A stretch of DNA of 64,000 bases from Flavobacterium phragmitis (lineage in GTDB: Bacteria; Bacteroidota; Bacteroidia; Flavobacteriales; Flavobacteriaceae), in NCBI RefSeq assembly GCF_900112575.1, contig NZ_FOMH01000012.1, forward strand, positions 124,001-188,000, read 5' to 3'. The notes under the pieces were generated by a model that was not told where the DNA came from, did not search any database, and saw only the letters and a list, made by a program, of their open reading frames with translations. Position 1 is the first letter of the stretch. The number at the start of each line of letters is the position of its first letter. Of this stretch, positions 51,504 through 60,726 are shown piece after piece. The position numbers and the translations under genes are program-made.

Positions 51504-53804
51504 CTATTTAGTTAACTCAAAACTAACTTTCTTGTCGGCAGCTGAATTTCCTCCCACGAAAACATCAAACTGTCCAGGCTCTGCTACGAATTGTAAATCA
51601 GAGTTGTAAAATTTTAAATCTTCAACAGTAATATCAAAACTTACTGTTTGTTTTTCACCTTTTTTAAGCGTTATCTTTTGAAAACCTTTCAATTCTCTAA
51701 CTGGTCTTGTTACAGAACCAACTAAATCTCTAATGTACAATTGAACCGTTTCTTTTCCGTCAAAATTCCCAGTGTTTGTTACCTCAACAGTTACTTTTAA
51801 TTTTCCGCTGAAATTCATTTTATCAGAAGAAATTTTCAGGTTTGAATAATCGAAAGTCGTGTAGCTTAATCCAAATCCGAATGGGAATAATGGCTCGTTT
51901 CTTTCGTCGATATAGTTTGATCTGAATTTTTCGAATTTACCTTCTGTATTAGAAAGTGGTCTTCCTGTATTTTTGTGTGCATAGTAAATCGGCAATTGAC
52001 CAACACTTCTTGGGAAAGTTGATGTTAATTTTCCAGAAGGATTTACATCACCAAATAAAACATCAGCGATAGCATAACCCGCTTCTGTACCAGCGAACCA
52101 AACATTTAAAATAGCTGGAACTGTTTTTTCTTCTTCAGTAATTACTAACGGACGTCCATCAAATAAAACTACAACAACTGGTTTTCCTGTTTTTAATAAA
52201 GCGTTTAATAAATCTTTTTGCGCTTGTGGAATTTCCAAGTTGGTACGGCTACTAGATTCTCCGCTCATTTCTGCAGATTCTCCAAGAGCTGCAACAATTA
52301 CATCAGATTGTTCTGCTACTTTTAAAGCTTCTGCTAATAATTCTTCTTTTGTGCGAGCATCACGGTGTAATGTTTTCCCGAACATGGTTGCATTTGTTTC
52401 AAACGTTTCATCATAATCTAAGTTGCTTCCTTTTGCGTATAAAACTTTAGTTCCTGCTCCTGCTACTTCTTTGATTCCTCTTAATAAGGAAACCGCATTT
52501 TCCATTTTTGTAGCCACGCTCCAAGTTCCTGGCATGTTTTCTTTCGCATCCGCTAATGGTCCAATTAAACCAATTGTTCCTGATTTTTTAAGGGGTAATA
52601 ATTGATTTTGATTTTTTAATAAAACCAAAGATTGTGCAGCAATTTGACGCGCTTCTTTTCTACTGTCCATTGTGAAGATTTCCGTTTTTGCTCTTTTCTC
52701 ATCACAATATTTGTATGGATCTTGGAATAATCCTAAATCATATTTTGCTTCTAAAATCAATTTTACAGCATTATCGATTGTTTCAATTTTTACTTTTCCT
52801 TCGTCTAAAGATTTTTTCAAAGTAGTCAAGAAACCTTCTCCAACCATATCCATTTCAACACCAGCATTTAAAGCTAAAGCAGAAACATCTTGAAGATCTC
52901 CCATTCCGTGAGGAATCATTTCAGGAATTCCAGTATAATCTGTTACTACAAAACCTTTAAAACCCCATTGTTTTCTTAAAACATCTGTCATTAACCATTT
53001 GTTTCCTGTTGCTGGAATTCCGTCGACTTCGTTAAAAGAAGCCATAACCGAACCTACCCCTGCATCAACTGCTGCTTTGTAAGGAGGAAAATAGTCGTTG
53101 AACATTCTGATGTGGCTCATGTCAACAGTATTATAATCACGTCCGGCTTCTGGAGCTCCGTATAAAGCGAAATGTTTCACACAAGCCAGGATTGAATTGT
53201 TTTTTGAAAGATCGTGTTGCTGGTAACCATTGACCATGGCTTTAGCAATTTGGCTTCCTAAATATGGATCTTCTCCTGAACCTTCAGAAACTCTTCCCCA
53301 TCTTGGATCACGAGAAATATCAACCATTGGAGAAAATGTCCAATTAATTCCGTCTGCACTTGCTTCTTTTGCGGCAATCTGCGCACTTCTTTCAATTAAA
53401 GCCATATCCCAAGTACAAGATAATCCAAGCGGAATTGGGAATGTTGTTTCGTAACCGTGAATAACGTCCATACCAAAAAGCAATGGAATTTTTAAACGGC
53501 TTTTCTCAACAGCAATTTTCTGTACTTCTTTAATTTTTTGTACTGATTTTATATTGAACAAACCGCCCACTTTACCTTCAGCAATATTTTTTGCAACATC
53601 TGAACTGTTTGCTTGTCCTGTTGTAATATCACCTGAAGTTGGTAAATTTAACTGCCCTAATTTTTCATCTAATGTCATTTTTGACATTAATTCCGCCACA
53701 AATTCAGACTTGGGTTTAATTTTCACTGTATTTTTAGCTGGCTTTTTTTGGGCATAACCCAAAACCGCACATCCTAAAAAAAGTAAGACTAATTTGTTTT
53801 TCAT
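51504..53804 (-). CDS. bglX: Periplasmic beta-glucosidase (GH3, BglX type)
   Basis: This 766-residue GH3 enzyme removes terminal beta-linked glucose from oligosaccharides. A signal peptide (CAVLGYAQK) precedes the (beta/alpha)8 domain with IPLLFGMDVIHGY, a DPRWGR motif, CVKHFALYG and the nucleophile Asp in VVTDYTGIPEM. The alpha/beta sandwich has a Glu acid/base candidate in GESAEMSGESSSR, and a C-terminal Fn3-like domain (about 670-766) follows. Its start lies 11 bases after the alpha/beta hydrolase gene. Some GH3 enzymes are specific for beta-1,2 linked sophorose, but this cannot be read from the sequence. Confidence 0.96.
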   Translation of the reverse strand: MKNKLVLLFLGCAVLGYAQKKPAKNTVKIKPKSEFVAELMSKMTLDEKLGQLNLPTSGDITTGQANSSDVAKNIAEGKVGGLFNIKSVQKIKEVQKIAVEKSRLKIPLLFGMDVIHGYETTFPIPLGLSCTWDMALIERSAQIAAKEASADGINWTFSPMVDISRDPRWGRVSEGSGEDPYLGSQIAKAMVNGYQQHDLSKNNSILACVKHFALYGAPEAGRDYNTVDMSHIRMFNDYFPPYKAAVDAGVGSVMASFNEVDGIPATGNKWLMTDVLRKQWGFKGFVVTDYTGIPEMIPHGMGDLQDVSALALNAGVEMDMVGEGFLTTLKKSLDEGKVKIETIDNAVKLILEAKYDLGLFQDPYKYCDEKRAKTEIFTMDSRKEARQIAAQSLVLLKNQNQLLPLKKSGTIGLIGPLADAKENMPGTWSVATKMENAVSLLRGIKEVAGAGTKVLYAKGSNLDYDETFETNATMFGKTLHRDARTKEELLAEALKVAEQSDVIVAALGESAEMSGESSSRTNLEIPQAQKDLLNALLKTGKPVVVVLFDGRPLVITEEEKTVPAILNVWFAGTEAGYAIADVLFGDVNPSGKLTSTFPRSVGQLPIYYAHKNTGRPLSNTEGKFEKFRSNYIDERNEPLFPFGFGLSYTTFDYSNLKISSDKMNFSGKLKVTVEVTNTGNFDGKETVQLYIRDLVGSVTRPVRELKGFQKITLKKGEKQTVSFDITVEDLKFYNSDLQFVAEPGQFDVFVGGNSAADKKVSFELTK

Positions 53805-53815
53805 TCCTAATTTAT

Positions 53816-54529
53816 TTATTTGTTTGTATTCGTTTTTTTCTGCTGGAACATCCAGTCATAGATTTCCTGATTATCATACACTTTTGTCCAGCTGTCATGA
53901 TTGGCATCATCAAAAATGGTCAGTTTTACATCTTTTGCATTACACTTTTTCAATTCTTTGTAAACTGTAATGGCATAATTCACATCGACTACATCGTCCA
54001 ATAGTCCGTGGAAAATTCTGGTCGGAATATTGGCTATTTCACAAACGTGTTCTAACTGAATTAAATCTACAAAACCAGCGACAGGTACGTTTGCTGCAAA
54101 TAGATCCGGATGTGCAAAAGCCAAATTCCATGAAGCCCAACCTCCTGAGCTCAAACCAGTGACATATATTCGTTCGGAATCGATTTTATTCTCTTTCTGA
54201 ATTTTCAAAATCAGTTGATAAATCGACTCTATATCCCAATTCTCATCTTCCTTGCACTGTGGCGCTAGAACATAAGCATCCAACTGATGTGTTTTTAAAT
54301 ATTTTAGCGGACCATGAACTTTTACTTTTTCAAGCTCAGTTCCTTTTTCTCCATCTCCAGAAATAAAAACAATCAAAGGCTTTTTCTCTTTAGTATTTTT
54401 TGGTTTATGCAAAACATAACCAAGTTCGTACTTCGCCATGATGACGGTATTAATTTTTCCTGTTGTTTCGCTTTGGCTAAAGCCGAAAAAAGAAAATAAA
54501 AGAGATAAAAAAGCTAATTTGTATTTCAT
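53816..54529 (-). CDS. Exported alpha/beta hydrolase (esterase-like)
   Basis: This 237-residue alpha/beta-hydrolase has a signal peptide (FFGFSQS). The Ser nucleophile lies in VTGLSSGGWASW, Asp in HGLLDDVVDV and His in DDANHDSWT. It resembles the PHB depolymerase/phospholipase-carboxylesterase group common in polysaccharide loci, where members remove ester decorations. It lies between the GH144-like and GH3 genes with gaps of 8 and 11 bases. Confidence 0.9.
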   Translation of the reverse strand: MKYKLAFLSLLFSFFGFSQSETTGKINTVIMAKYELGYVLHKPKNTKEKKPLIVFISGDGEKGTELEKVKVHGPLKYLKTHQLDAYVLAPQCKEDENWDIESIYQLILKIQKENKIDSERIYVTGLSSGGWASWNLAFAHPDLFAANVPVAGFVDLIQLEHVCEIANIPTRIFHGLLDDVVDVNYAITVYKELKKCNAKDVKLTIFDDANHDSWTKVYDNQEIYDWMFQQKKTNTNK

Positions 54530-54537
54530 GTGAATTC

Positions 54538-55911
54538 TTAGATTCCGTATTTCCCAGATTTAAATCCAAGTTTTGTTAAACCTTGTTTTACTTCAGGTGC
54601 ATTCATGAATAATTTCCATAAAAGCCCCGTTCTGTAATTTTCAATCATAACCACTTCAGGTCCCTGATCAATTGCCAGATATCGTTTTGCAACCCATTTG
54701 TTTCCTAAACTAAGTGCATCATAAAATCCTGCATCGCCCCAAGTTTCTTTTTTATGATTTTCGTATAAATTGCGAATAAAAGTCATAGACTCTTTTGGCG
54801 TGTAAACTATTGAGCTGATTGCTGCAGTTGGCGAAATCACTCCTTGATCATTACTTGGCATGTGTGCATTATATCCAATTGAACCGTCAGGATTTCTAGA
54901 ATAAGAAGCTGTTAATCCCCAATATTCAGGACCATAACCAGCGTTTTTATTTGGATTTTCAACACAATACTGATAATTGATTTTGGTCTGATTTACATTT
55001 AAATCCCAATAGTTAGCATACTTATCACTTAATTGATTTGGATCTAAACCAACATAAGAATAATGCGCCCAGAATAATGGGCCACCAAATTCCTCTGCAC
55101 CATTATGTTTTAAGATTAAAGGAAGATTATATTTTGTTTTTGAAGAAACTATTTCTCCGCTTCTCGCCCATCCTTCATGATACGCTTTGGCATCAATTGC
55201 GTGAGTTGGTGAAGATGCTGCCATTACATAAGTAATCAGACATTCATTATACCCCTGAAGAGGAAAATTCATCTGCCAGGCATAATTCGGAGACCAGTGC
55301 CAATATAAAACATTTTTTTTATTTGTGTACCATTCCCAGTCGACTCCTTTCCAAAGTGCATCATATTTTTGTGCAACTGCTTTTTCTTTTTCAGAACCGT
55401 CTTTAAGATATTCACGAACTGTAATCATTCCTGCAACCAAAAATGAGGTTTCGACCAAATCACCACCGTTATCCTTGGTTCCAAAAGGTTTTACTTTTCC
55501 TGTATTTCCGTCAATCCAATGTGACCAGGCTCCATGAAAACGATCTGCTTTGCCTAAAAAATCTGCAATTTTGTTCAGTCTTTCCACTCCTTTTTCTTTT
55601 GTAATATAACCTTGAGACATTCCTGAAACGATAGCCATTAAACCAAAACCAGAACCACCTGTTGTTACAATGTTTGAATCGTTTTCAGGATAATTTCCAT
55701 CCGGATGATAACGCTCTCTGGCTAATCCTGAATTGGGTTCAGCATAATCCCAGAAGTATTTAAAAGTTTGTTTTTGAACAGCATCTAATAACTGTTCATC
55801 TGTTAATGCCGCAACAACAGAAGTATTTTCCGGTACCTCTTTTTTTGATTTATCTGTATTACCGCATCCAAAAAAAGCAAAAGCCAAAAATAAAACTGAA
55901 ATTCTAACCAT
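54538..55911 (-). CDS. Glucoamylase-family lipoprotein (GH144-like)
   Basis: This 457-residue protein has a lipobox (Cys16 in AFFGC). The mature domain is an (alpha/alpha)6 barrel of the Pfam glucoamylase family with hallmarks TFKYFWDYAEPNSGLARER, a GGSGFGLMAIVSGM segment, FWAHYSYVGLDPNQ, YWGLTASYSRNPDG, and the late GFYDALSLGNKWVAKRYLAIDQGPEVVMIENYRTG. Members of this family in CAZy GH144 are endo-beta-1,2-glucanases or release sophorose, while older annotations call them beta-glucosidases. The activity here is inferred, not shown. It starts 74 bases after susD, across a hairpin, and is followed by the alpha/beta hydrolase and bglX. Confidence 0.88.
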   Translation of the reverse strand: MVRISVLFLAFAFFGCGNTDKSKKEVPENTSVVAALTDEQLLDAVQKQTFKYFWDYAEPNSGLARERYHPDGNYPENDSNIVTTGGSGFGLMAIVSGMSQGYITKEKGVERLNKIADFLGKADRFHGAWSHWIDGNTGKVKPFGTKDNGGDLVETSFLVAGMITVREYLKDGSEKEKAVAQKYDALWKGVDWEWYTNKKNVLYWHWSPNYAWQMNFPLQGYNECLITYVMAASSPTHAIDAKAYHEGWARSGEIVSSKTKYNLPLILKHNGAEEFGGPLFWAHYSYVGLDPNQLSDKYANYWDLNVNQTKINYQYCVENPNKNAGYGPEYWGLTASYSRNPDGSIGYNAHMPSNDQGVISPTAAISSIVYTPKESMTFIRNLYENHKKETWGDAGFYDALSLGNKWVAKRYLAIDQGPEVVMIENYRTGLLWKLFMNAPEVKQGLTKLGFKSGKYGI

Positions 55912-55930
55912 TATAAAGATTTAAATATTG

Positions 55931-55974
55931 AAAAATAATCACTCCCCTCAGAAAAATTGAGGGAAGTGATTTTT
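55931..55974 (-). terminator. Hairpin between susD and the GH144-like gene
   Basis: A 14-bp stem with one mismatch (55937-55950 with 55958-55971; arm AATCACTCCCCTCA) has poly-A/poly-T flanks on both sides. It is probably a partial terminator that makes susCD more abundant than the downstream enzymes. Confidence 0.75.
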
Positions 55975-55984
55975 AAGATTTTGA

Positions 55985-57463
55985 TTAATAACCAGGATTT
56001 TGAGTCGTCAAACCTCCTGATTGTTGAATAACTGTAGATGGAATTGGATATAATTCATGTTTACCAACTACAAACGTTTTTCCTTGAGGAAAAGTAGGGC
56101 TCACATCTGCTTTCAATGCAGCTTCGGCTTGCCCAGTTCTTACAAGATCAAACCATCTGTCATGTTCAAAAGCTAATTCTAATCTTCTTTCCTTATAGAT
56201 CGCTTTTCTAACATCTGCCTGAGCTGTTGCTGGAGTATTTCCAAGACCTGCTCTCTGTCTAATTTGATTAATCAAAGGAATTGCAGCCGAAGTTTGCCCT
56301 AATTCATTTAAAGCTTCAGCTTTCATTAATAATACTTCAGCATATCTTAAATATCTAAGGTTTGTATCTGTAAATTCCTGATTGTAAAAAGCTGATGAAT
56401 AAGCTTTATAATTATACATTGGATTAGAAACTGTAGACGCTACAACTCTTCCATCATATAAAACCGAACCTCTAAAAATAATTGTTGCATTTTTTCTAAC
56501 ATCGCCAGCTTCATAAGCATCAGCAAGTCCTTGAGTTGGTGTATTGAAACCCCATCCCCAACCTCCGGCTCCACGAGGTGCCTGAGATACTGTGTAATTT
56601 CCAATTCCGTATCCTGGAGAAGAAGTTCCGCCAATTCCATTAATTTCGAAAATTGATTCTGAACCAAATTCTCCTTCTTTTTTATACTGCAAAGAATAAT
56701 CTGACACTAAAGAATAACCTGTTACTTTATCACAATTGTCAATCACATTTTGCCATTTCTTTTGGTACAAATTAACCTTTGCCAACAAAGCATAAGCTGC
56801 TCCTTTAGATGCACGTGCAACATCAGTTCCACTGTATGACGATTTTAATGGCAAGGCCTGTATTGCGTCATTTAAATCCTTTTCAATAAAAGCATAAACT
56901 TCAGCTGGAGTTTTACGTGTTAACTGCATAATTCTGTCAGCATCATTTCCTGGTACCGGCAAATGATCAACAATAGGAACTCCTCCGTATCCTTTAACTA
57001 AAGTAAAGTACATAAAAGCTCTTAAAAATTTTGCTTCCCCTTCTAATCTAGTTCTTAAAGCTGGGCTTACATTATTAAGTTTTGGAAACATTGCCAAAGC
57101 TTGATTAGCTCTATTGATTCCTGCATAATTATAATTCCAAATACTGCTGAAAGATGGTGTAGAAGCGTTAAAAGTTAAAGCGTCTAAAACATCTTTATCT
57201 GTTCCTGTATCTCCTGGATCTGATCCCTTGTCTGCATCGTCAGTCATAATACTTGATACCCCATTCCATGCAAAAGAGGACATATCCCAAGTTAAAAATA
57301 TATTATAAATTGCATCAACCATTGATGTCGCACCTGCATCGCTATCAACCAAAGCTGGATCAGCAGGGATATTTTTTGTTTGATCTACATCTAAGAAATC
57401 CTCTGAACATCCAGATACAAATAATCCAGAAAGTATAAAAAGTGATATATATAATCGTTTCAT
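55985..57463 (-). CDS. SusD/RagB family glycan-binding lipoprotein
   Basis: This 492-residue outer-surface lipoprotein has a lipobox (Cys19 in LFVSGC, followed by SEDF). SusD hallmarks are a helical TPR-like core with NRANQALAMFPKLNN, LEGEAKFLRAFMYFTLVKGYGGVPIV, and the C-terminal YLRYAEVLLMKAEALNELG, NQIRQRAGL, VRKAIYKERRLELAFEHDRWFDLVRTG and HELYPIPS. It captures the glycan for the paired SusC transporter, encoded immediately upstream with a 4-base gap. The acidic residues after the Cys are suited to surface export. Confidence 0.97.
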   Translation of the reverse strand: MKRLYISLFILSGLFVSGCSEDFLDVDQTKNIPADPALVDSDAGATSMVDAIYNIFLTWDMSSFAWNGVSSIMTDDADKGSDPGDTGTDKDVLDALTFNASTPSFSSIWNYNYAGINRANQALAMFPKLNNVSPALRTRLEGEAKFLRAFMYFTLVKGYGGVPIVDHLPVPGNDADRIMQLTRKTPAEVYAFIEKDLNDAIQALPLKSSYSGTDVARASKGAAYALLAKVNLYQKKWQNVIDNCDKVTGYSLVSDYSLQYKKEGEFGSESIFEINGIGGTSSPGYGIGNYTVSQAPRGAGGWGWGFNTPTQGLADAYEAGDVRKNATIIFRGSVLYDGRVVASTVSNPMYNYKAYSSAFYNQEFTDTNLRYLRYAEVLLMKAEALNELGQTSAAIPLINQIRQRAGLGNTPATAQADVRKAIYKERRLELAFEHDRWFDLVRTGQAEAALKADVSPTFPQGKTFVVGKHELYPIPSTVIQQSGGLTTQNPGY

Positions 57464-57467
57464 GATA

Positions 57468-60400
57468 TTAAAATTTTAAGTTTGCACCAACTACAAATGT
57501 CTTTAAGGCTGGATAAGCATCTAGCTCAACTCCTTGTGTACCTGTAACCAATTCCCCATTTCCTAAAACCTCAGGAGAGAATCCTGAATATTTTTGAGTA
57601 ATGAAAGGATTCATAGCATTTACATAAATTCGGCAATAGTTAACAAAACCATCTTCTCTTAAAGGAAGTTTGTATCCTAGTGTGATATTATTAATTCTGA
57701 AGTAATCTCCAGATTCTAAATAATAAGTTGATGCAACTGGAACTTGATTAAATGGAGCTGGGTTTGAACCTGTAGTATTTGTTGGTGTCCACATATCATT
57801 TAATAATGACGCTTCAACATTTTCTCCATAAAAACGTTGCGCTTTTTTTCCATTATATACTTTTGCTCCACCTGTACCGTATCCATCTACAGAGAAATCA
57901 ATATTTTTGTAGTTTAATCCTACGGTAACTCCATAATTAGAAGTTGGCAAAACTGAACCAACATATTTTCTGTCTTTAGTTTGATCTAAAGCACCTTGAG
58001 CTACTTTATTTCCGTTTGCTGTATAGTACAACATCTGTCCATTTGTTGGATCAACGCCTGCATATTCATACATATAGAAACTTCCCAAAGGCTGCCCAAC
58101 TGATGTGTTATCAAGTATTTTTGTTACCTGACCATTACCTAATGAACCTCCATTTACTGTTGCAATCTGAACATTTTTCAAACTAGCTAATTCATTTTTG
58201 TTATGAGAGAAATTTCCTCCTACCCAGTAACTTAAGTTATCTGTAATTTTATCATCCCAACGTAAAGCAATTTCGTAACCTTTGTTTGATACCTCTCCTA
58301 CGTGTGTTGGAGATTCTAGTGTAATTCCTGATGTAGAATATGGCTTAACATTCAAAATTGCGTTGTTTGTGTTTTTATCATAAACATCAAATGATCCTTT
58401 TAATCTGCTATTAAACAATTCAAAATCTAAACCTGCAGATGCTTCTTCAACAATTTCCCATGATAAACTTGGGTCAATTTGAGAATTGATCGTTGTTCCT
58501 GAACCTCCATTATAATCTACTCCAGATGTAAATGACTGGATGTTTAATGGCACTTTTTGATTACCTAATTTACCCCAAGAACCTCTAATTTTTAATAGAT
58601 CCAAACCTTTTATATCAGATAAGAAGCTTTCTTTAGTTACAATCCAACCAAGACCAACTGATGGAAATGTTCCCCAACGGTAGTCACTTGAATAATTTGA
58701 AGATCCGTCACGTCTAACAGTACCCGTTAATAAATATTTATCCATTAACTTATATTGTAAACGCGCAAAATAAGACGCTAATCTAGCTTGATTTTCGTTT
58801 ACAGCTTTATATGTGGTTACACCTCCATTTTGTGCATAATTAATACCATCAAGCCCCCAATAGTTGCTATTTGGATTCACATTTCTAATATCTGCTGTAG
58901 TTTTAGACCTTGTACCAATCACGTTAGCTTCAATACCCGCAGTCACTTCAACATCATGAATCTCTGCAAAAACTTTGTTGTAAGTAAAATAATTAGATAA
59001 ATTCCAGTTGAAATAATCATCTGTATTTCTTGTCAAAGTGTTTGTATTCAAACTCTTCTTATCATAACCAGCTTCTACCCTGCTTGGATCAGCAGCTAAC
59101 CACAGACCTAAATTATCAACAAAATTATATTGTTTATAAGTGAAATATTCTCCATTAAATTGTGAAGTAAATTTCAATGATTTCATAATATCCCAATCTA
59201 ATTTTAATCCACCTTGAAGTACAACCGTTTTTTGTTGCTCATTATTGTAATCTAAAGAAACAACAGGGTTTCCAACTGAATTAAAAGAATCTCCTGTTTC
59301 AGAAATAACACCATTTTTTATAAAAGGCACACCATATTTTCCATCAGGAAAACGTACGGGCACTAAAGGAGATTGTCTGTATGCAGATGTAAATGCAGAC
59401 ATTGGTTGCGGCGTATTTTTTATAGAACTTACACTAAAATTTTGGCTAATTTTAAGTTTTTCAGAAATTTTGTACTCGTTGTTACTTCTAAAAGTAGTAC
59501 GTCCATATTCTGTACCTTTTAAGATTCCATCCTCTTCATAGTTACCAACACTAAAGAAGTATTTAATATTTTCTCCAGATCCAGAAAGAGAAACATTGTT
59601 TTGAGTATAAACTCCCGTTTGAGTTATCTCATCAAACCAATTTGTATTATATGGCTGATTTGTTGAAAATCTTCCATTTGGGAATTGGCTAATAAAAGCG
59701 GCATTATTGTACTGAATATATTGATCAGCATTTGCCATTTTTACTTTCTTAAGTGGCGATCTAAAACCAGCATAACTATCAATATCTACAACAAGTTTTC
59801 CTTTACCTGTTTTAGTAGTAATCATAATTACACCATTTGCACCTCTTGTACCATAAATTGCAAGTGCCGAAGCATCTTTCAAAACTTCATATGAAGTAAT
59901 ATCATTTGAGTTGATATTATTAATATTATCAGTAGGCATACCATCTACAACATATAGAGGATTTCTTCCTCCTAATGCAGTACCAACCCCTCTAATAACA
60001 ATAGACGGAGTGCTACCTGGCGCGTCTGATGTAGCAACTTGAACCCCTGCCGCTTTACCTTGTATAGCTTGAGAAGCATTTATTACTTTCATCTTGGTAA
60101 TTTCGTCGGATTTAATTGAACTCACTGCCGAAGTATTATCAATTTTCTTTCTGGTACCGTACCCAATTACAACTACTTCCTTTAAGGCGGTATCGCCTGA
60201 TTCTTTTAAAGTGATTGTCATTGGTGCGGCTGTTGCCGGTACAGAAACTGCGTCAAAGCCTAACATAGAGACTTTTAATATGTCTCCAGGCTTTGCATTG
60301 ATTGTAAAGTTTCCGTCGAAATCTGCATCAGCAGTTGCTCTGGCATCTGACGAAGCAATTATTGCTCCTGGAACTCCCATTCCATTACTGTCTACCACTT

Positions 60401-60482
60401 TCCCTTTAATTGCTTGAGCCTGCCCCATCATATATGTAGGCAGCAACAAGAGTGCTAAAAAGCTAAAAATAAAATTTTTCAT
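57468..60482 (-). CDS. SusC/RagA family TonB-linked outer-membrane transporter
   Basis: This 1004-residue protein begins with a signal peptide (LPTYMMGQAQ), followed by a carboxypeptidase-like beta domain (about 25-105). The TonB box region lies near VVIGYGTRKK, and the plug domain carries the SusC signature NPLYVVDGMPTDNINNINSNDI and EVLKDASALAIYGTRGANGVIMITTK. A 22-stranded barrel ends in FVVGANLKF. It imports oligosaccharides bound by SusD. Length matches typical SusC. It is the first gene of the PUL operon and follows a gap with palindromes. Confidence 0.97.
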   Translation of the reverse strand: MKNFIFSFLALLLLPTYMMGQAQAIKGKVVDSNGMGVPGAIIASSDARATADADFDGNFTINAKPGDILKVSMLGFDAVSVPATAAPMTITLKESGDTALKEVVVIGYGTRKKIDNTSAVSSIKSDEITKMKVINASQAIQGKAAGVQVATSDAPGSTPSIVIRGVGTALGGRNPLYVVDGMPTDNINNINSNDITSYEVLKDASALAIYGTRGANGVIMITTKTGKGKLVVDIDSYAGFRSPLKKVKMANADQYIQYNNAAFISQFPNGRFSTNQPYNTNWFDEITQTGVYTQNNVSLSGSGENIKYFFSVGNYEEDGILKGTEYGRTTFRSNNEYKISEKLKISQNFSVSSIKNTPQPMSAFTSAYRQSPLVPVRFPDGKYGVPFIKNGVISETGDSFNSVGNPVVSLDYNNEQQKTVVLQGGLKLDWDIMKSLKFTSQFNGEYFTYKQYNFVDNLGLWLAADPSRVEAGYDKKSLNTNTLTRNTDDYFNWNLSNYFTYNKVFAEIHDVEVTAGIEANVIGTRSKTTADIRNVNPNSNYWGLDGINYAQNGGVTTYKAVNENQARLASYFARLQYKLMDKYLLTGTVRRDGSSNYSSDYRWGTFPSVGLGWIVTKESFLSDIKGLDLLKIRGSWGKLGNQKVPLNIQSFTSGVDYNGGSGTTINSQIDPSLSWEIVEEASAGLDFELFNSRLKGSFDVYDKNTNNAILNVKPYSTSGITLESPTHVGEVSNKGYEIALRWDDKITDNLSYWVGGNFSHNKNELASLKNVQIATVNGGSLGNGQVTKILDNTSVGQPLGSFYMYEYAGVDPTNGQMLYYTANGNKVAQGALDQTKDRKYVGSVLPTSNYGVTVGLNYKNIDFSVDGYGTGGAKVYNGKKAQRFYGENVEASLLNDMWTPTNTTGSNPAPFNQVPVASTYYLESGDYFRINNITLGYKLPLREDGFVNYCRIYVNAMNPFITQKYSGFSPEVLGNGELVTGTQGVELDAYPALKTFVVGANLKF

Positions 60483-60526
60483 ACAGTACGTAATCGTTTA
60501 AGTTAGTAGAGCCAAATTAAACAATT

Positions 60527-60655
60527 ACAACGTTGTAGTACATCAGATACCACTACAACACGGCTACATCATTATGTTAAATTCTAATAATATATTTCTG
60601 ATTATCAACAAAATAAATATTACTTAATTTTCTTTAACATAACGTTATGATGTAG
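60527..60655. promoter_or_regulatory. Palindromic operator candidates upstream of susC
   Basis: In the 244-base gap between susC and the regulator, an 18-base arm (CTACATCATTATGTTAAA, 60564-60581) recurs inverted at 60633-60655 with a 5-base insertion. Closer to susC lies an 8-bp hairpin GTTGTAGT/ACTACAAC (60532-60539, 60552-60559), overlapping the perfect palindrome ACAACGTTGT (60527-60536). These TGTAGT-containing sites are good candidates for binding the LuxR-type regulator encoded next door. No TTG/TAnnTTTG promoter was identified with certainty. Confidence 0.5.
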
Positions 60656-60726
60656 TAATGATGTATTAGAATTATGTAAAAATAGAGTTCTAAAAATATA
60701 ATATCCTTAAAAAACAAAACCAAATC

